From Bacteroidales bacterium (lineage in GTDB: Bacteria; Bacteroidota; Bacteroidia; Bacteroidales; ML635J-15), in assembly GCA_007130555.1 (NCBI GenBank), contig SLSH01000135.1, positions 1 through 16,505 of the forward strand: DNA of 16,505 bases. The letters run 5' to 3'. The notes under the pieces were generated by a model. It ran no database searches and was not told where the DNA came from. It saw only the letters and a list, made by a program, of their open reading frames with translations. This document shows, one piece after another, positions 1 to 7,626 of this stretch; the stretch's first letter is position 1; every line of letters starts with the position of its first letter. Made by a program: the position numbers and the translations under genes.

Positions 1-12
1 AAATAAATTATT

Positions 13-1647
13 ATGAAAGAAATTAAAATTTTTGTTGTTCTTGCAATTTTTGTATTATTTACTGCATGTAAAGAACAGGTAAAGGAAGAATTAAGTGAAA
101 TGGAATTACTGGTTAAGAATTATACTGAGGTTGAATTATATACAGATCTTGGTCATTTATCCGAAAATCAGAAAAAAATGCTTGGTATTTTAATTGATGT
201 TGCAGATATTATGGATGATTTGTTCTGGGAAAGTGCGTTCGGAGATAAAGATGCTTTTTTATCGGAACTAGATGACGAAGCTGCAATTCAATATGCATTA
301 ATTAATTATGGTCCGTGGGACAGATTAAATGCAAATGAACCATTTATAGATGAATTCGGAGCAAAACCTTTGGGAGCAAATTATTATCCTGATGACATTA
401 CAGAGGAAGAATTTGATAACTGGGACAATCCTGATAAAATGAGTTGGTACACACTAATAAGAAGAAATGAAGATGGCGAACTTGTAACCAGATGGTATAA
501 TGAGGCTTATGCCGAAAAAATAAATGAAGCTGCAGATTTATTGGAGAAAGCTGCAGAACTGGCAGATGACCCCGGATTTAAAAAATATCTCGAATTAAGA
601 GCAATTGCTTTAAGAACAGATGAATATTTGGCAAGCGACCTTGCATGGATGGATATGAAAGATAACTTAATTGATTTTATTATTGGTCCGATTGAACATT
701 ATGAAGACAGATTTAAAGGAATTAAATCTGCTCATTCAGGACAAATTCTAATTAAAGACCTTGAATGGAGCAAAAAATTAGAACGTTTTAATGAACTGCT
801 ACCCGGATTACAGAAAGGACTGCCTGTTCCTGATGAATATAAAAAGGAATCTGCCGAAAAAAGTGGAGACATGAATGTGTATTATGCTGTTTATTATGCT
901 GGAGATTGCAATGCGGCAAGCAAAAATATTGCAATTAATCTTCCTAATGACCCGCGTGTTCATAGTGCCAAAGGTTCAAGAAAACTTCAGCTGAAAAATT
1001 CAATGAAAGCCAAGTTCGATAAAATTTTAGTCCCTATTGCAGAATTACTGATAGAAGAAGATTTGCTTGAACATATTAAATTTGAAGATGCTTTTTTTCA
1101 AAATGTAATGTTCCATGAAGTAGGTCACGGATTGGGTGTAAGATATACTATTGACCAAAGCGGAACAGTAAGAGATGCTTTGAACGAATATTATATGCCT
1201 ATTGAAGAAGCAAAAGCAGATGTCTCGGCATTATATATGATAACCCAACTTGCAGAACAAGGCGAATTAGAAGATAAAGATTTGATGGATAATTATGTTA
1301 CTTTCCTTGCGGGAATATTCCGTTCGACAAGATTTGGCGCTGCCAGTGCTCACGGAAAGGCAAATATGTTACAGTTTAATTATCTCAGAAACAAAGGAGC
1401 TTTTTCTAAAGACAGGGAAACCGGAAAGTATATCGTTAATTTTGAACTTATGAAAGAAGCTATTGCCGAAATGCTTAATAAAATCATCGTAATACAAGGG
1501 GATGGAAATTATGAAGCTGCACAAGCATGGGTCGAAAGCGAAGGAATTATGAGCGAAGAATTACAACAGGATTTAGACAGAGTAAACGAGGCAGGAATTC
1601 CTAAAGATATTATTTTTATACAGGGCAAAGATGTTTTGGGTATTTAG
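13..1647 (+). CDS. DPP III-like (family M49) zinc metallopeptidase, lipoprotein
   Basis: Predicted lipid-anchored zinc peptidase that would remove dipeptides from peptides in the periplasm or at the cell surface. The N-terminus is a lipoprotein signal with a hydrophobic stretch and a lipobox ending FTAC, so Cys19 is the likely lipidated residue. The zinc site is HEVGH at residues 368-372, and the third ligand lies in EEAKAD (398-403, probably Glu399), about 27 residues downstream. Classical DPP III has a six-residue HEXXGH and an EECRAE-type motif about 55 residues later. The five-residue HEXXH followed by GLG and EEAKAD instead resembles the DPP III-like domain of plant Nudix proteins and the pentapeptide-motif M49 enzymes known from some bacteria. 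The length of 544 aa suits this subgroup. The start is set by the signal peptide; only 12 bases precede it, so the promoter is not visible. A 92-nt gap separates it from the FKBP operon. Family call fairly firm; substrate unknown. Confidence 0.8.
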   Translation: MKEIKIFVVLAIFVLFTACKEQVKEELSEMELLVKNYTEVELYTDLGHLSENQKKMLGILIDVADIMDDLFWESAFGDKDAFLSELDDEAAIQYALINYGPWDRLNANEPFIDEFGAKPLGANYYPDDITEEEFDNWDNPDKMSWYTLIRRNEDGELVTRWYNEAYAEKINEAADLLEKAAELADDPGFKKYLELRAIALRTDEYLASDLAWMDMKDNLIDFIIGPIEHYEDRFKGIKSAHSGQILIKDLEWSKKLERFNELLPGLQKGLPVPDEYKKESAEKSGDMNVYYAVYYAGDCNAASKNIAINLPNDPRVHSAKGSRKLQLKNSMKAKFDKILVPIAELLIEEDLLEHIKFEDAFFQNVMFHEVGHGLGVRYTIDQSGTVRDALNEYYMPIEEAKADVSALYMITQLAEQGELEDKDLMDNYVTFLAGIFRSTRFGAASAHGKANMLQFNYLRNKGAFSKDRETGKYIVNFELMKEAIAEMLNKIIVIQGDGNYEAAQAWVESEGIMSEELQQDLDRVNEAGIPKDIIFIQGKDVLGI

Positions 1648-1739
1648 AAGTTAAAGGCTAAATACGAGAGAATAAAAGCTTTGTAATGAGGAGCACTCTG
1701 ATTAATAGCGATTTAATAAAATTTAAATAACATAATGAT

Positions 1740-2597
1740 ATGAAAAAAATATATTGTTTTTTTTGGCTTTTTATTATTTTGTTTTCTTGTACAACCGATA
1801 TTGATGGTTATAGCAGGTTGGATAATGGATTGAGGTATAAAATTGTTGAATCCGACACAAATATGCCTAAAGCAAAAATTGGTGATGTGTTGGTAATAGA
1901 CCTTGTTTATAAAAATAAAAACGGAGAAATTTTATTTTCAAGCCATGCTCTCGAAAGAACATATCTGAGAAAATTAACCGAGCCTGCACATCCGGGGGGC
2001 TCTATTGAAGATGCACTGGCAATGATGCACGTAGGGGATAGTGCAATATTTAAAATTAATGCAGCAAATTTTTTGAGATTTTCCGAAGAATATGCAAATA
2101 TTCCTGATGATTTGGATTTAAATGAAAATTATATTTTTTATGTCAGATTAAAAGAAATAATGCAACACGAAAGTTTTGACAGCCACCTGGTAGCAAAATA
2201 TCATGAAGATGAAAAAATAGAATTGGAATTGTTGGATAAATACATTAAAAGAGCTAATATAACTGTTGAACCTGAAATCAGCGGGATATATTATGTAGAA
2301 CACGAAAAAGGAACAGGAGAACTTATTAAACGCGGAGATATAGTTGAAATCTTTTATACGGGAAAATTTATTGCCGGAAATGTCTTTGATACAAATTACG
2401 GAAAAAATCCATTGCAGTTCAGCGCAGGTTTAGGACATGTTATTCGGGGATTGGATATCGGAATACAACTAATGAGAAAAGGCGGAAAAGCAATGATTAT
2501 TATTCCCTCACGTTTAGCGTATGGAGAGAGTGGAAGTATAGGAATTCTGCCTTATTCTACTTTAATATTTGAGGTTGAAGTTGTAAAAGTTTATTAA
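1740..2597 (+). CDS. FKBP-type peptidyl-prolyl isomerase lipoprotein (first of a tandem pair)
   Basis: Predicted periplasmic, lipid-anchored prolyl cis-trans isomerase assisting folding of exported proteins. A short signal ends in the lipobox LFSC, with Cys17 lipidated. Two FKBP-like units follow. The N-terminal one (about 45-140) is divergent: it keeps the KIGD start and a GDSAIFKI strand but lacks the YTG...FD core. The C-terminal one (about 196-285) is canonical, with IFYTGKF, VFDTNYG, FSAGLGHVIRGLD, PSRLAYG and a closing STLIFEVEV strand. The position usually occupied by Trp in the FKBP pocket is Leu (RGLD), common in bacterial members. The next gene starts 12 nt downstream and has the same two-unit plan, so the two are probably a duplication in one operon with nadD. 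Isomerase activity of the C-terminal unit is likely; client proteins are unknown. Confidence 0.88.
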   Translation: MKKIYCFFWLFIILFSCTTDIDGYSRLDNGLRYKIVESDTNMPKAKIGDVLVIDLVYKNKNGEILFSSHALERTYLRKLTEPAHPGGSIEDALAMMHVGDSAIFKINAANFLRFSEEYANIPDDLDLNENYIFYVRLKEIMQHESFDSHLVAKYHEDEKIELELLDKYIKRANITVEPEISGIYYVEHEKGTGELIKRGDIVEIFYTGKFIAGNVFDTNYGKNPLQFSAGLGHVIRGLDIGIQLMRKGGKAMIIIPSRLAYGESGSIGILPYSTLIFEVEVVKVY

Positions 2598-2609
2598 AAT
2601 GATTAAAAA

Positions 2610-3629
2610 ATGAAAACAAATTTTTTTTCATATTTTATTATCCGAAATCATTGCTTTTTATCTGTTTTATGCTTTCTGTTTTTATTTTTTGTAGTTTCTT
2701 GTAAAAACAGCGATTCTACAGATACTGATAAAAACACAAATAATGCGGAAATATCAAATAATATATCCCATAATGCTGTACTAGTGTTTAATTCAAACGG
2801 TAAAACCGAATATATTAAAAAAGACCCGACAAAAGTTTTTAGAAAAACCGAATCAGGTTTAGAGTACAGATTTATTGAACGTAATTTTGACAACCCGTCG
2901 CCAAAAATCGGAGATATAATTATTTTATCATTAAAATATTACAACGAAAAAGATTCTTTAATTTTTGACTCAAAAACCGTTGATGAATATTTCAGAATGA
3001 GAGTGTCAGGGTTATCACATGAAGGAGGATGCATAGAAGAAGCATATATGATGATGAGTAAAGGAGATTCTGCTATATTTAAAATTGATGCGGAAAATTT
3101 TTATAAATCTACAAAAAGACGAATACAAACTCCTGAATATATCCGGAAAGGAGAAAAACTTGTTTTTCATATAAAAATAAAAAATGTGCTTACAAGTGAA
3201 GATTTTGTAAAAGAACATTCTGATATATATGAACACCAATTACAACAAGAAAAAAGTTTGATACAAAGATTTTTGATGTCAGTTGATATGGAACCGAAAA
3301 TATACGATTCCGGATTAATACATTTTACTGTTCGGGAAGGAGATGGAAAAAAAATCAATGATGGGGATTTTGTAAAAATTGATTATATCGCTTCGTTTAT
3401 TGACGGCGGAACATTCGATTCCAGCTTAGACAGAAACGAAACTTTTGAATTTAAGGCAGGAAATAATGAAGTTGCAAAAGGACTTGATGAAGGAATTAAA
3501 AATATGAGAGTAGGTGAATATGCATTGCTTATTATACCTTTCCGGCTTGCTTATGGTGATGAAAAATACGGAGTAATTCCTCCTTTCAGTACACTGATTT
3601 TTGAAATTGAAGTTATTGATGAAAAATAA
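2610..3629 (+). CDS. FKBP-type peptidyl-prolyl isomerase lipoprotein (second of a tandem pair)
   Basis: Paralogue of the upstream FKBP lipoprotein. A long hydrophobic N-terminus ends in VVSC, making Cys31 the probable lipid attachment site, followed by a Ser/Asp/Asn-rich linker (about 32-60) that may tether the folded part away from the membrane. A divergent FKBP-like unit follows (about 95-195), containing CIEEAYMMMSKGDSAIFKI; the neighbour has SIEDALAMMHVGDSAIFKI at the same place. The C-terminal FKBP unit (about 250-339) has IDYIASF, TFDSSLD, KGLDEGIKNM, PFRLAYGDEKYG and STLIFEIEV. The usual pocket pair Val-Ile is Val-Ala here and Trp is Leu, so activity may be weaker than in the neighbour. 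No alternative Met lies before the lipobox, which supports this start. The stop overlaps the nadD start by 11 bp, suggesting coupled translation. Confidence 0.87.
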   Translation: MKTNFFSYFIIRNHCFLSVLCFLFLFFVVSCKNSDSTDTDKNTNNAEISNNISHNAVLVFNSNGKTEYIKKDPTKVFRKTESGLEYRFIERNFDNPSPKIGDIIILSLKYYNEKDSLIFDSKTVDEYFRMRVSGLSHEGGCIEEAYMMMSKGDSAIFKIDAENFYKSTKRRIQTPEYIRKGEKLVFHIKIKNVLTSEDFVKEHSDIYEHQLQQEKSLIQRFLMSVDMEPKIYDSGLIHFTVREGDGKKINDGDFVKIDYIASFIDGGTFDSSLDRNETFEFKAGNNEVAKGLDEGIKNMRVGEYALLIIPFRLAYGDEKYGVIPPFSTLIFEIEVIDEK

Positions 3630-4215
3630 AAAAAGAGAAATAGGACTTTTTTTCGGCTCGTTTAATCCGATTCATATAGGACATCTTGCCATAGCAAACT
3701 ATATTACCGAATTTACCGATATTAAAGAATTGTGGTTCGTTGTTACTCCTCAAAATCCATGGAAAAAATCATCAAATCTTATTGCGGACAGACAAAGGCA
3801 ATATATGGTTGAATTAGCAATAGATAAATACGATAAATTTAAATTCAGCGATATAGAATTTAATTTACCCAAGCCGAATTATACAATAAATACGCTTGCA
3901 TATCTGAAAGAAAAATTTCCTACAAAAACTTTCAGCCTGATTATGGGGGGAGATAACCTGCAACATTTTAAAAAATGGAAAAATTATGAACTGATTTTAA
4001 AAGAACATAAAATTTATGTTTATAAAAGACACAAATATCTTGATAAAATCCCCGATGATATTGATAATACAGAAAATATTATTGTTGTTGATGCTCCCTT
4101 GATTGAAATATCCTCAAGTTTTATAAGGGATTGTATTAAAAACGATAAAGATATCAGATTTTTTGTCCCAAAGGAAACGTATAAATATATTGTTTCAAAT
4201 AATTACTATAAGTAA
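3619..4215 (+). CDS. nadD: Nicotinate-nucleotide adenylyltransferase
   Basis: Cytoplasmic enzyme that transfers AMP from ATP to nicotinate mononucleotide, giving deamido-NAD in NAD biosynthesis. The nucleotidylyltransferase signature GSFNPIHIGH is at residues 13-22 and the second signature ISSSFIR at 164-170, the counterpart of the family's ISST-x-IR. The length of 198 aa is normal for NadD. I place the start at ATG 3619 rather than an in-frame TTG at 3601: the shorter form begins just before the first beta strand, as in the family. The ATG lies inside the end of the preceding FKBP gene (11-bp overlap), so translation is probably coupled to it. The next gene is convergent, and only 26 nt separate the two stop codons, with no obvious hairpin. 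Confidence 0.93.
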   Translation: MKNKKREIGLFFGSFNPIHIGHLAIANYITEFTDIKELWFVVTPQNPWKKSSNLIADRQRQYMVELAIDKYDKFKFSDIEFNLPKPNYTINTLAYLKEKFPTKTFSLIMGGDNLQHFKKWKNYELILKEHKIYVYKRHKYLDKIPDDIDNTENIIVVDAPLIEISSSFIRDCIKNDKDIRFFVPKETYKYIVSNNYYK

Positions 4216-4241
4216 ATTCGAGCAAATTATTGTAATCGGTA

Positions 4242-5810
4242 CTACTTAACAAGATATATAAACTCACCTACGCCGATTGGTATATTAAATGCAAACCAAA
4301 TAAAAAGTAAAATTGTCCACATTACGAATAATATAGTTGCGTAAGGAATTAATAACGAGACAATTGTTCCGATTCCCAGCCTTTTATCATATTGGTGTAT
4401 CCAACCTAACAACAGCGGGAAATAGACATAAAGTGGTGTTATACAGTTTGTTATAGAATCTCCTACTCTGTACATAAGTTGAACAAATCCGGGACTATAT
4501 CCTATTTGAGCTAACATAGGGATAAATATTGGTGCAAATATTGCCCATTTAGCCGAGCCGCTACCGAGAAATATATTTAAAAATGCAACAATTATCATAA
4601 ACATTACAAATAGCAGCGGTCCTGTTAATCCTGTTGCCTGAAGGAATTCGGCTCCTTTAATCGCTAATATTGTGTCTAATTTTGACCATGCAAATAAGTG
4701 TATAAATTGTGCTACGACAAGCATCAAAACAATATATCCTGACAAGCCTTTCATTCCGTGTTCCATATGTTTTAGAAGGTCGTCATATTTTTTTATTGTA
4801 CCCGCTGCTCTACCGTAGAAATAACCCGGTATTGCAAACAAAAAGAATAAGATTGGCACCAGTCCTCGCAAAAACGGAGATGGCACCAGTGAGCCCGTTT
4901 CAGGATCCCTTAATGGAGCATTTGACGGAATTACCAGCAATGCAATCAGAATAATATAAAACAACAGAGATATACCTGCTCTTTTTAATCCTTTTCTTTC
5001 TTCCGATGTTAAGTCTTTTTTTCCTTCAGCAATTGCAGTTACTTTATCCATTCCTGCAAAACCGGCACATCTCGGAATAGTAAATCTTTTTACAATAAAA
5101 GCTCCTCCTATTCCAAGCATCAAGGTAGATGCAATCATAAAATACCAGTTAGCAGTTGCGCTTACTTCCATAGGGGGAGTCATATTTTCAGTTATTTCGG
5201 TACTGATTCCTGCAAGTAAAACATCCGTTCCTGCAATAAAAAAGTTTGCGGTAAATCCTGCTGTTGCACCCGCATATCCAGCAATCAGTCCTGCAATAGG
5301 ATGATATCCCATTTGCATAAATATTAATGCGGCAATAGGAGGTACCACGACAACACCTGCATCTGAGCCGATATTACCGCATGCACCTATCATAAATATT
5401 ACAGGAAAGATGATTTTTTTTGGGGTTGCAAATGCAATAGTTCGTAAAATTATGGTAAGTAATCCGGTTTGCTCGGCAATTGACACACCCATCAACATTA
5501 CAAGTACCAAGCCTAATGGAGCAAAATGAGCAAAATTTGTTACCAGACTTTGTAAAAACCACCGTAATCCATCGCCCGATGCGAGATTCTGTGCCTCAAT
5601 TGTCAGACCTGTTCCGGGTTGTGTTACTTTTACCTGAAAATAACTTGTAATTGCACTTATTAAAACAATTAATACACATATCCAGATAAACATCCAAAAC
5701 GGATGGGGGAGTTTATTGCCCATTATTTCTACCCAGCGTAAAAAACCTTTTGCAGGAGGTACTTCCTGTAATTGTGCTTGATTATTATTTTCTGCTGACT
5801 CTTTTGCCAT
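4242..5810 (-). CDS. AbgT-family transporter (p-aminobenzoyl-glutamate type)
   Basis: Polytopic inner-membrane transporter. Founding members are E. coli AbgT (p-aminobenzoyl-glutamate uptake) and Neisseria MtrF; some members export sulfonamides. At 522 aa it has the usual family length. The N-terminus reads LRWVEIMGNKLPHPFWMFIW, a typical AbgT opening, followed by roughly a dozen hydrophobic segments. Family-typical motifs include GACGNIGSDAG, GYAGATAGFTANF, GSGSAKWAIFAPIFIPM and the late GDSITNCITPLYVYFPLLL. The start is the only Met before the first membrane segment. It is transcribed leftward behind the short-chain dehydrogenase gene after a 161-nt gap, so it may have its own promoter. The substrate cannot be read from sequence: p-aminobenzoyl-glutamate or a related folate fragment is an assumption by family, and several Bacteroidota homologues are uncharacterised. 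Confidence 0.9.
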   Translation of the reverse strand: MAKESAENNNQAQLQEVPPAKGFLRWVEIMGNKLPHPFWMFIWICVLIVLISAITSYFQVKVTQPGTGLTIEAQNLASGDGLRWFLQSLVTNFAHFAPLGLVLVMLMGVSIAEQTGLLTIILRTIAFATPKKIIFPVIFMIGACGNIGSDAGVVVVPPIAALIFMQMGYHPIAGLIAGYAGATAGFTANFFIAGTDVLLAGISTEITENMTPPMEVSATANWYFMIASTLMLGIGGAFIVKRFTIPRCAGFAGMDKVTAIAEGKKDLTSEERKGLKRAGISLLFYIILIALLVIPSNAPLRDPETGSLVPSPFLRGLVPILFFLFAIPGYFYGRAAGTIKKYDDLLKHMEHGMKGLSGYIVLMLVVAQFIHLFAWSKLDTILAIKGAEFLQATGLTGPLLFVMFMIIVAFLNIFLGSGSAKWAIFAPIFIPMLAQIGYSPGFVQLMYRVGDSITNCITPLYVYFPLLLGWIHQYDKRLGIGTIVSLLIPYATILFVMWTILLFIWFAFNIPIGVGEFIYLVK

Positions 5811-5971
5811 ATCTTAATAATTATTTGTTTTTAATTACTTAATAATCCACAAAAATCATATTTTTTTTTGTAATAACTAAATAATTTTAGAAAAATGCTA
5901 AAATAAATTCCAAAAACCGGTAAATAACTATTGTTTTGACGATTTTATAAAAAAAGACGGTGCTGCCACTA

Positions 5972-6733
5972 TCAATCATTTCTGATAATATCTCTTGTAG
6001 AAGCCTGAGTTGCCGGCATAATTAAAATATCATCAATATTTATATGTGCGGGGCGTGTTGCAACATATAAAATAGCATCTGCTACATCCTCAGATTTTAA
6101 GGGAGTAATTTTATTATAAACTTCTTCGGCTCTTTTTTTATCTCCATGAAATCTTACTTCCGAAAATTCTGTTTCTACCATTCCTGGAGCAACCTGAGAA
6201 ACCCGGATATTATGTGGCAACATATCAATTCTCATTGATTTTGTAAGAGCATTAACGGCATGTTTGGTACAGCAATAAATATTTCCGTCCGGATATACTT
6301 CTTTACCTGCAATACTGCCGATATTTATAATATGACCTTTGCGTCTTTTTATCATATTCGGCGAAACTTTTCTTGTGATGTAAAGAAGTCCTTTGATATT
6401 AGTATCTATCATTTTCTCCCAGTCATCAATCTGTCCTTCTTGTATGGGTTCAAGTCCTGATGCTAATCCTGCATTATTTACCAATATATCAATGTTTTTC
6501 CAGCTTTCAGGAAGACTGTCTATTGCACTGATGACTTCCGAATTTTTACGAATATCAAAACAAAGGGAATAAACCTTCGAATTAGTTTGATTTTCAATTT
6601 TTTGTTTAAGATTTTCTAATCTTTCCTTACGTCTTCCCGTAATTATTACATCATAAGAATTTTCCGCAAGAATTATTGCCGTAGCCTCTCCTATACCGGC
6701 AGTAGCTCCCGTTATTAATGCAATTTTATTCAT
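5972..6733 (-). CDS. Short-chain dehydrogenase/reductase, YdfG-like
   Basis: Cytoplasmic NAD(P)-dependent oxidoreductase of the classical SDR family. The cofactor motif TGATAGIG is at residues 8-15, and Arg34-Arg35 after the second beta strand suggest preference for NADPH. NNAG is at 86-89, and the catalytic set is Asn112, Ser140, Tyr153 and Lys157. The segment GSIAGKEVYPDGNIYCCTKHA and the end of the protein resemble E. coli YdfG, which oxidises 3-hydroxy acids such as L-allo-threonine and reduces malonic semialdehyde. The length (253 aa) fits. The start codon lies 15 nt after the panB stop, so the two genes are almost certainly co-transcribed. The true substrate is not decidable from sequence; a role linked to ketopantoate is a hypothesis suggested only by the neighbour. 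Confidence 0.87.
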   Translation of the reverse strand: MNKIALITGATAGIGEATAIILAENSYDVIITGRRKERLENLKQKIENQTNSKVYSLCFDIRKNSEVISAIDSLPESWKNIDILVNNAGLASGLEPIQEGQIDDWEKMIDTNIKGLLYITRKVSPNMIKRRKGHIINIGSIAGKEVYPDGNIYCCTKHAVNALTKSMRIDMLPHNIRVSQVAPGMVETEFSEVRFHGDKKRAEEVYNKITPLKSEDVADAILYVATRPAHINIDDILIMPATQASTRDIIRND

Positions 6734-6748
6734 GTGTATTTTTTTGAT

Positions 6749-7567
6749 TTAATATTGTTCGTTATTATTTGGAAAACCTCCTGATTTTACATCTTTTATG
6801 TAGTCAATAACGGCATTTGAGATTTCTGCTGAAAGATTATGATATCTTCTTAAAAATCTTGGCGAAAATTCCTGAGTAATTCCGAGCATATCATGCAAAA
6901 CAAGTACTTGTCCGTCAACTTGTGCTCCTGCACCAATTCCGATTACAGGGATTTTTATTTCGGAAGAAATTTTTGCAGCTAATTCTGCCGGAATTTTTTC
7001 AAGCACAATAGCAAAACATCCTAAATCTTCGAGTATATGTGCATCACTGATTATTTTTTTTGCTTCTTCTTCTTCTTCGGCTCTTACTGTATAAGTTCCG
7101 AATTTATGAATGCTTTGCGGAGTTAAGCCCAGATGTCCCATAACGGGTATTCCTGCGGATAATATTCTTTTTACAGATTCACTGATTTCTTCGCCTCCTT
7201 CAAGTTTTACCGATGATGCTCCTGTTTCTTTCATTATTCTTATTGCAGAAGAAAGAGCTAATGTTGAGTTACTTTGATAAGTTCCGAATGGCAAATCAAC
7301 AACCACAAGAGCACGTGATACACCTCTTACAACTCCTGTCGCATGATAAATCATCTGGTCAAGAGTAATAGGTAAGGTTGAATCGTATCCTGCCATAACA
7401 TTTGAGGCAGAATCTCCAACAAGAATAATATCAATACCCGTATTATCAAGAATTTTTGCCATACTATAATCATAAGCCGTAAGCATGGCAATTTTCTTGT
7501 TATGAAGTTTCATCGCCTGAAGCACATGTGTAGTAACTTTTCTAACATTAGGTTTATAAATAGACAT
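6749..7567 (-). CDS. panB: 3-methyl-2-oxobutanoate hydroxymethyltransferase (ketopantoate synthase)
   Basis: Cytoplasmic enzyme transferring a hydroxymethyl group from 5,10-methylenetetrahydrofolate to 2-oxoisovalerate to give ketopantoate, the first committed step of pantothenate and CoA synthesis. Expected landmarks are present: TAYDYSMAKI, LVGDSASNVMAGYDST (metal-site Asp52), VDLPFGTY (Asp91), KLEGG (Lys121, Glu123), GIPVMGHLGLTPQ, the catalytic base Glu190 in VLEKIPAE, and GIGAGAQVDGQVLVLHDMLG. The length (272 aa) is normal. It heads a leftward unit with the SDR gene 15 nt downstream. No panE, panC or panD is in the window. The divergent lipoprotein gene begins 59 nt away, and a TAnnTTTG-type -7 element for this gene can be read at 7614-7621. 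Confidence 0.96.
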   Translation of the reverse strand: MSIYKPNVRKVTTHVLQAMKLHNKKIAMLTAYDYSMAKILDNTGIDIILVGDSASNVMAGYDSTLPITLDQMIYHATGVVRGVSRALVVVDLPFGTYQSNSTLALSSAIRIMKETGASSVKLEGGEEISESVKRILSAGIPVMGHLGLTPQSIHKFGTYTVRAEEEEEAKKIISDAHILEDLGCFAIVLEKIPAELAAKISSEIKIPVIGIGAGAQVDGQVLVLHDMLGITQEFSPRFLRRYHNLSAEISNAVIDYIKDVKSGGFPNNNEQY

Positions 7568-7592
7568 AATTTTTTATTTTAAAAAATTTAAG

Positions 7593-7600
7593 TATATTTG
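7593..7600 (+). promoter_or_regulatory. Bacteroidota-type -7 element (TATATTTG) for the DUF4249 lipoprotein gene
   Basis: TATATTTG matches the Bacteroidota sigma-ABfr -7 consensus TAnnTTTG exactly and lies 26 nt before the ATG at 7627. No convincing -33 TTTG is visible upstream; that stretch is nearly all A/T. The transcript would start around 7605-7607. Confidence 0.5.
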
Positions 7601-7613
7601 CAATTTAAAAGTA

Positions 7614-7621
7614 CAAAGATA
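7614..7621 (-). promoter_or_regulatory. Bacteroidota-type -7 element (TATCTTTG) for panB
   Basis: Read on the minus strand, this site is TATCTTTG, an exact match to TAnnTTTG, 46 nt before the panB start. The predicted start point (about 7607-7609) almost coincides with that of the opposite promoter. Each polymerase would therefore cross the other's -7 element, and the two promoters probably compete. A -33 element is not evident. Confidence 0.4.
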
Positions 7622-7626
7622 AAAAT

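Noticed and set aside
2648..3358. Minus-strand open frames within the second FKBP gene
   Set aside because: They are low-complexity, Phe/Ser/Ile-rich shadows of a well-supported coding gene on the opposite strand, with no domain or start signal.
3601..3618. Upstream TTG as the start of nadD, giving six extra residues
   Set aside because: The ATG at 3619 places the first beta strand and GSFNPIHIGH at the family-typical distance from the N-terminus. The TTG would lengthen the overlap with the FKBP gene without benefit.
4709..4954. Plus-strand open frame inside the AbgT transporter gene
   Set aside because: Antisense shadow of conserved membrane segments; no recognisable domain and no independent context.
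5811..5971. Promoter for the AbgT gene (GATTTTTG at 5850-5857, minus strand)
   Set aside because: One mismatch to TAnnTTTG and no -33 box in a very AT-rich stretch where such near-matches are expected by chance; not listed as a feature.
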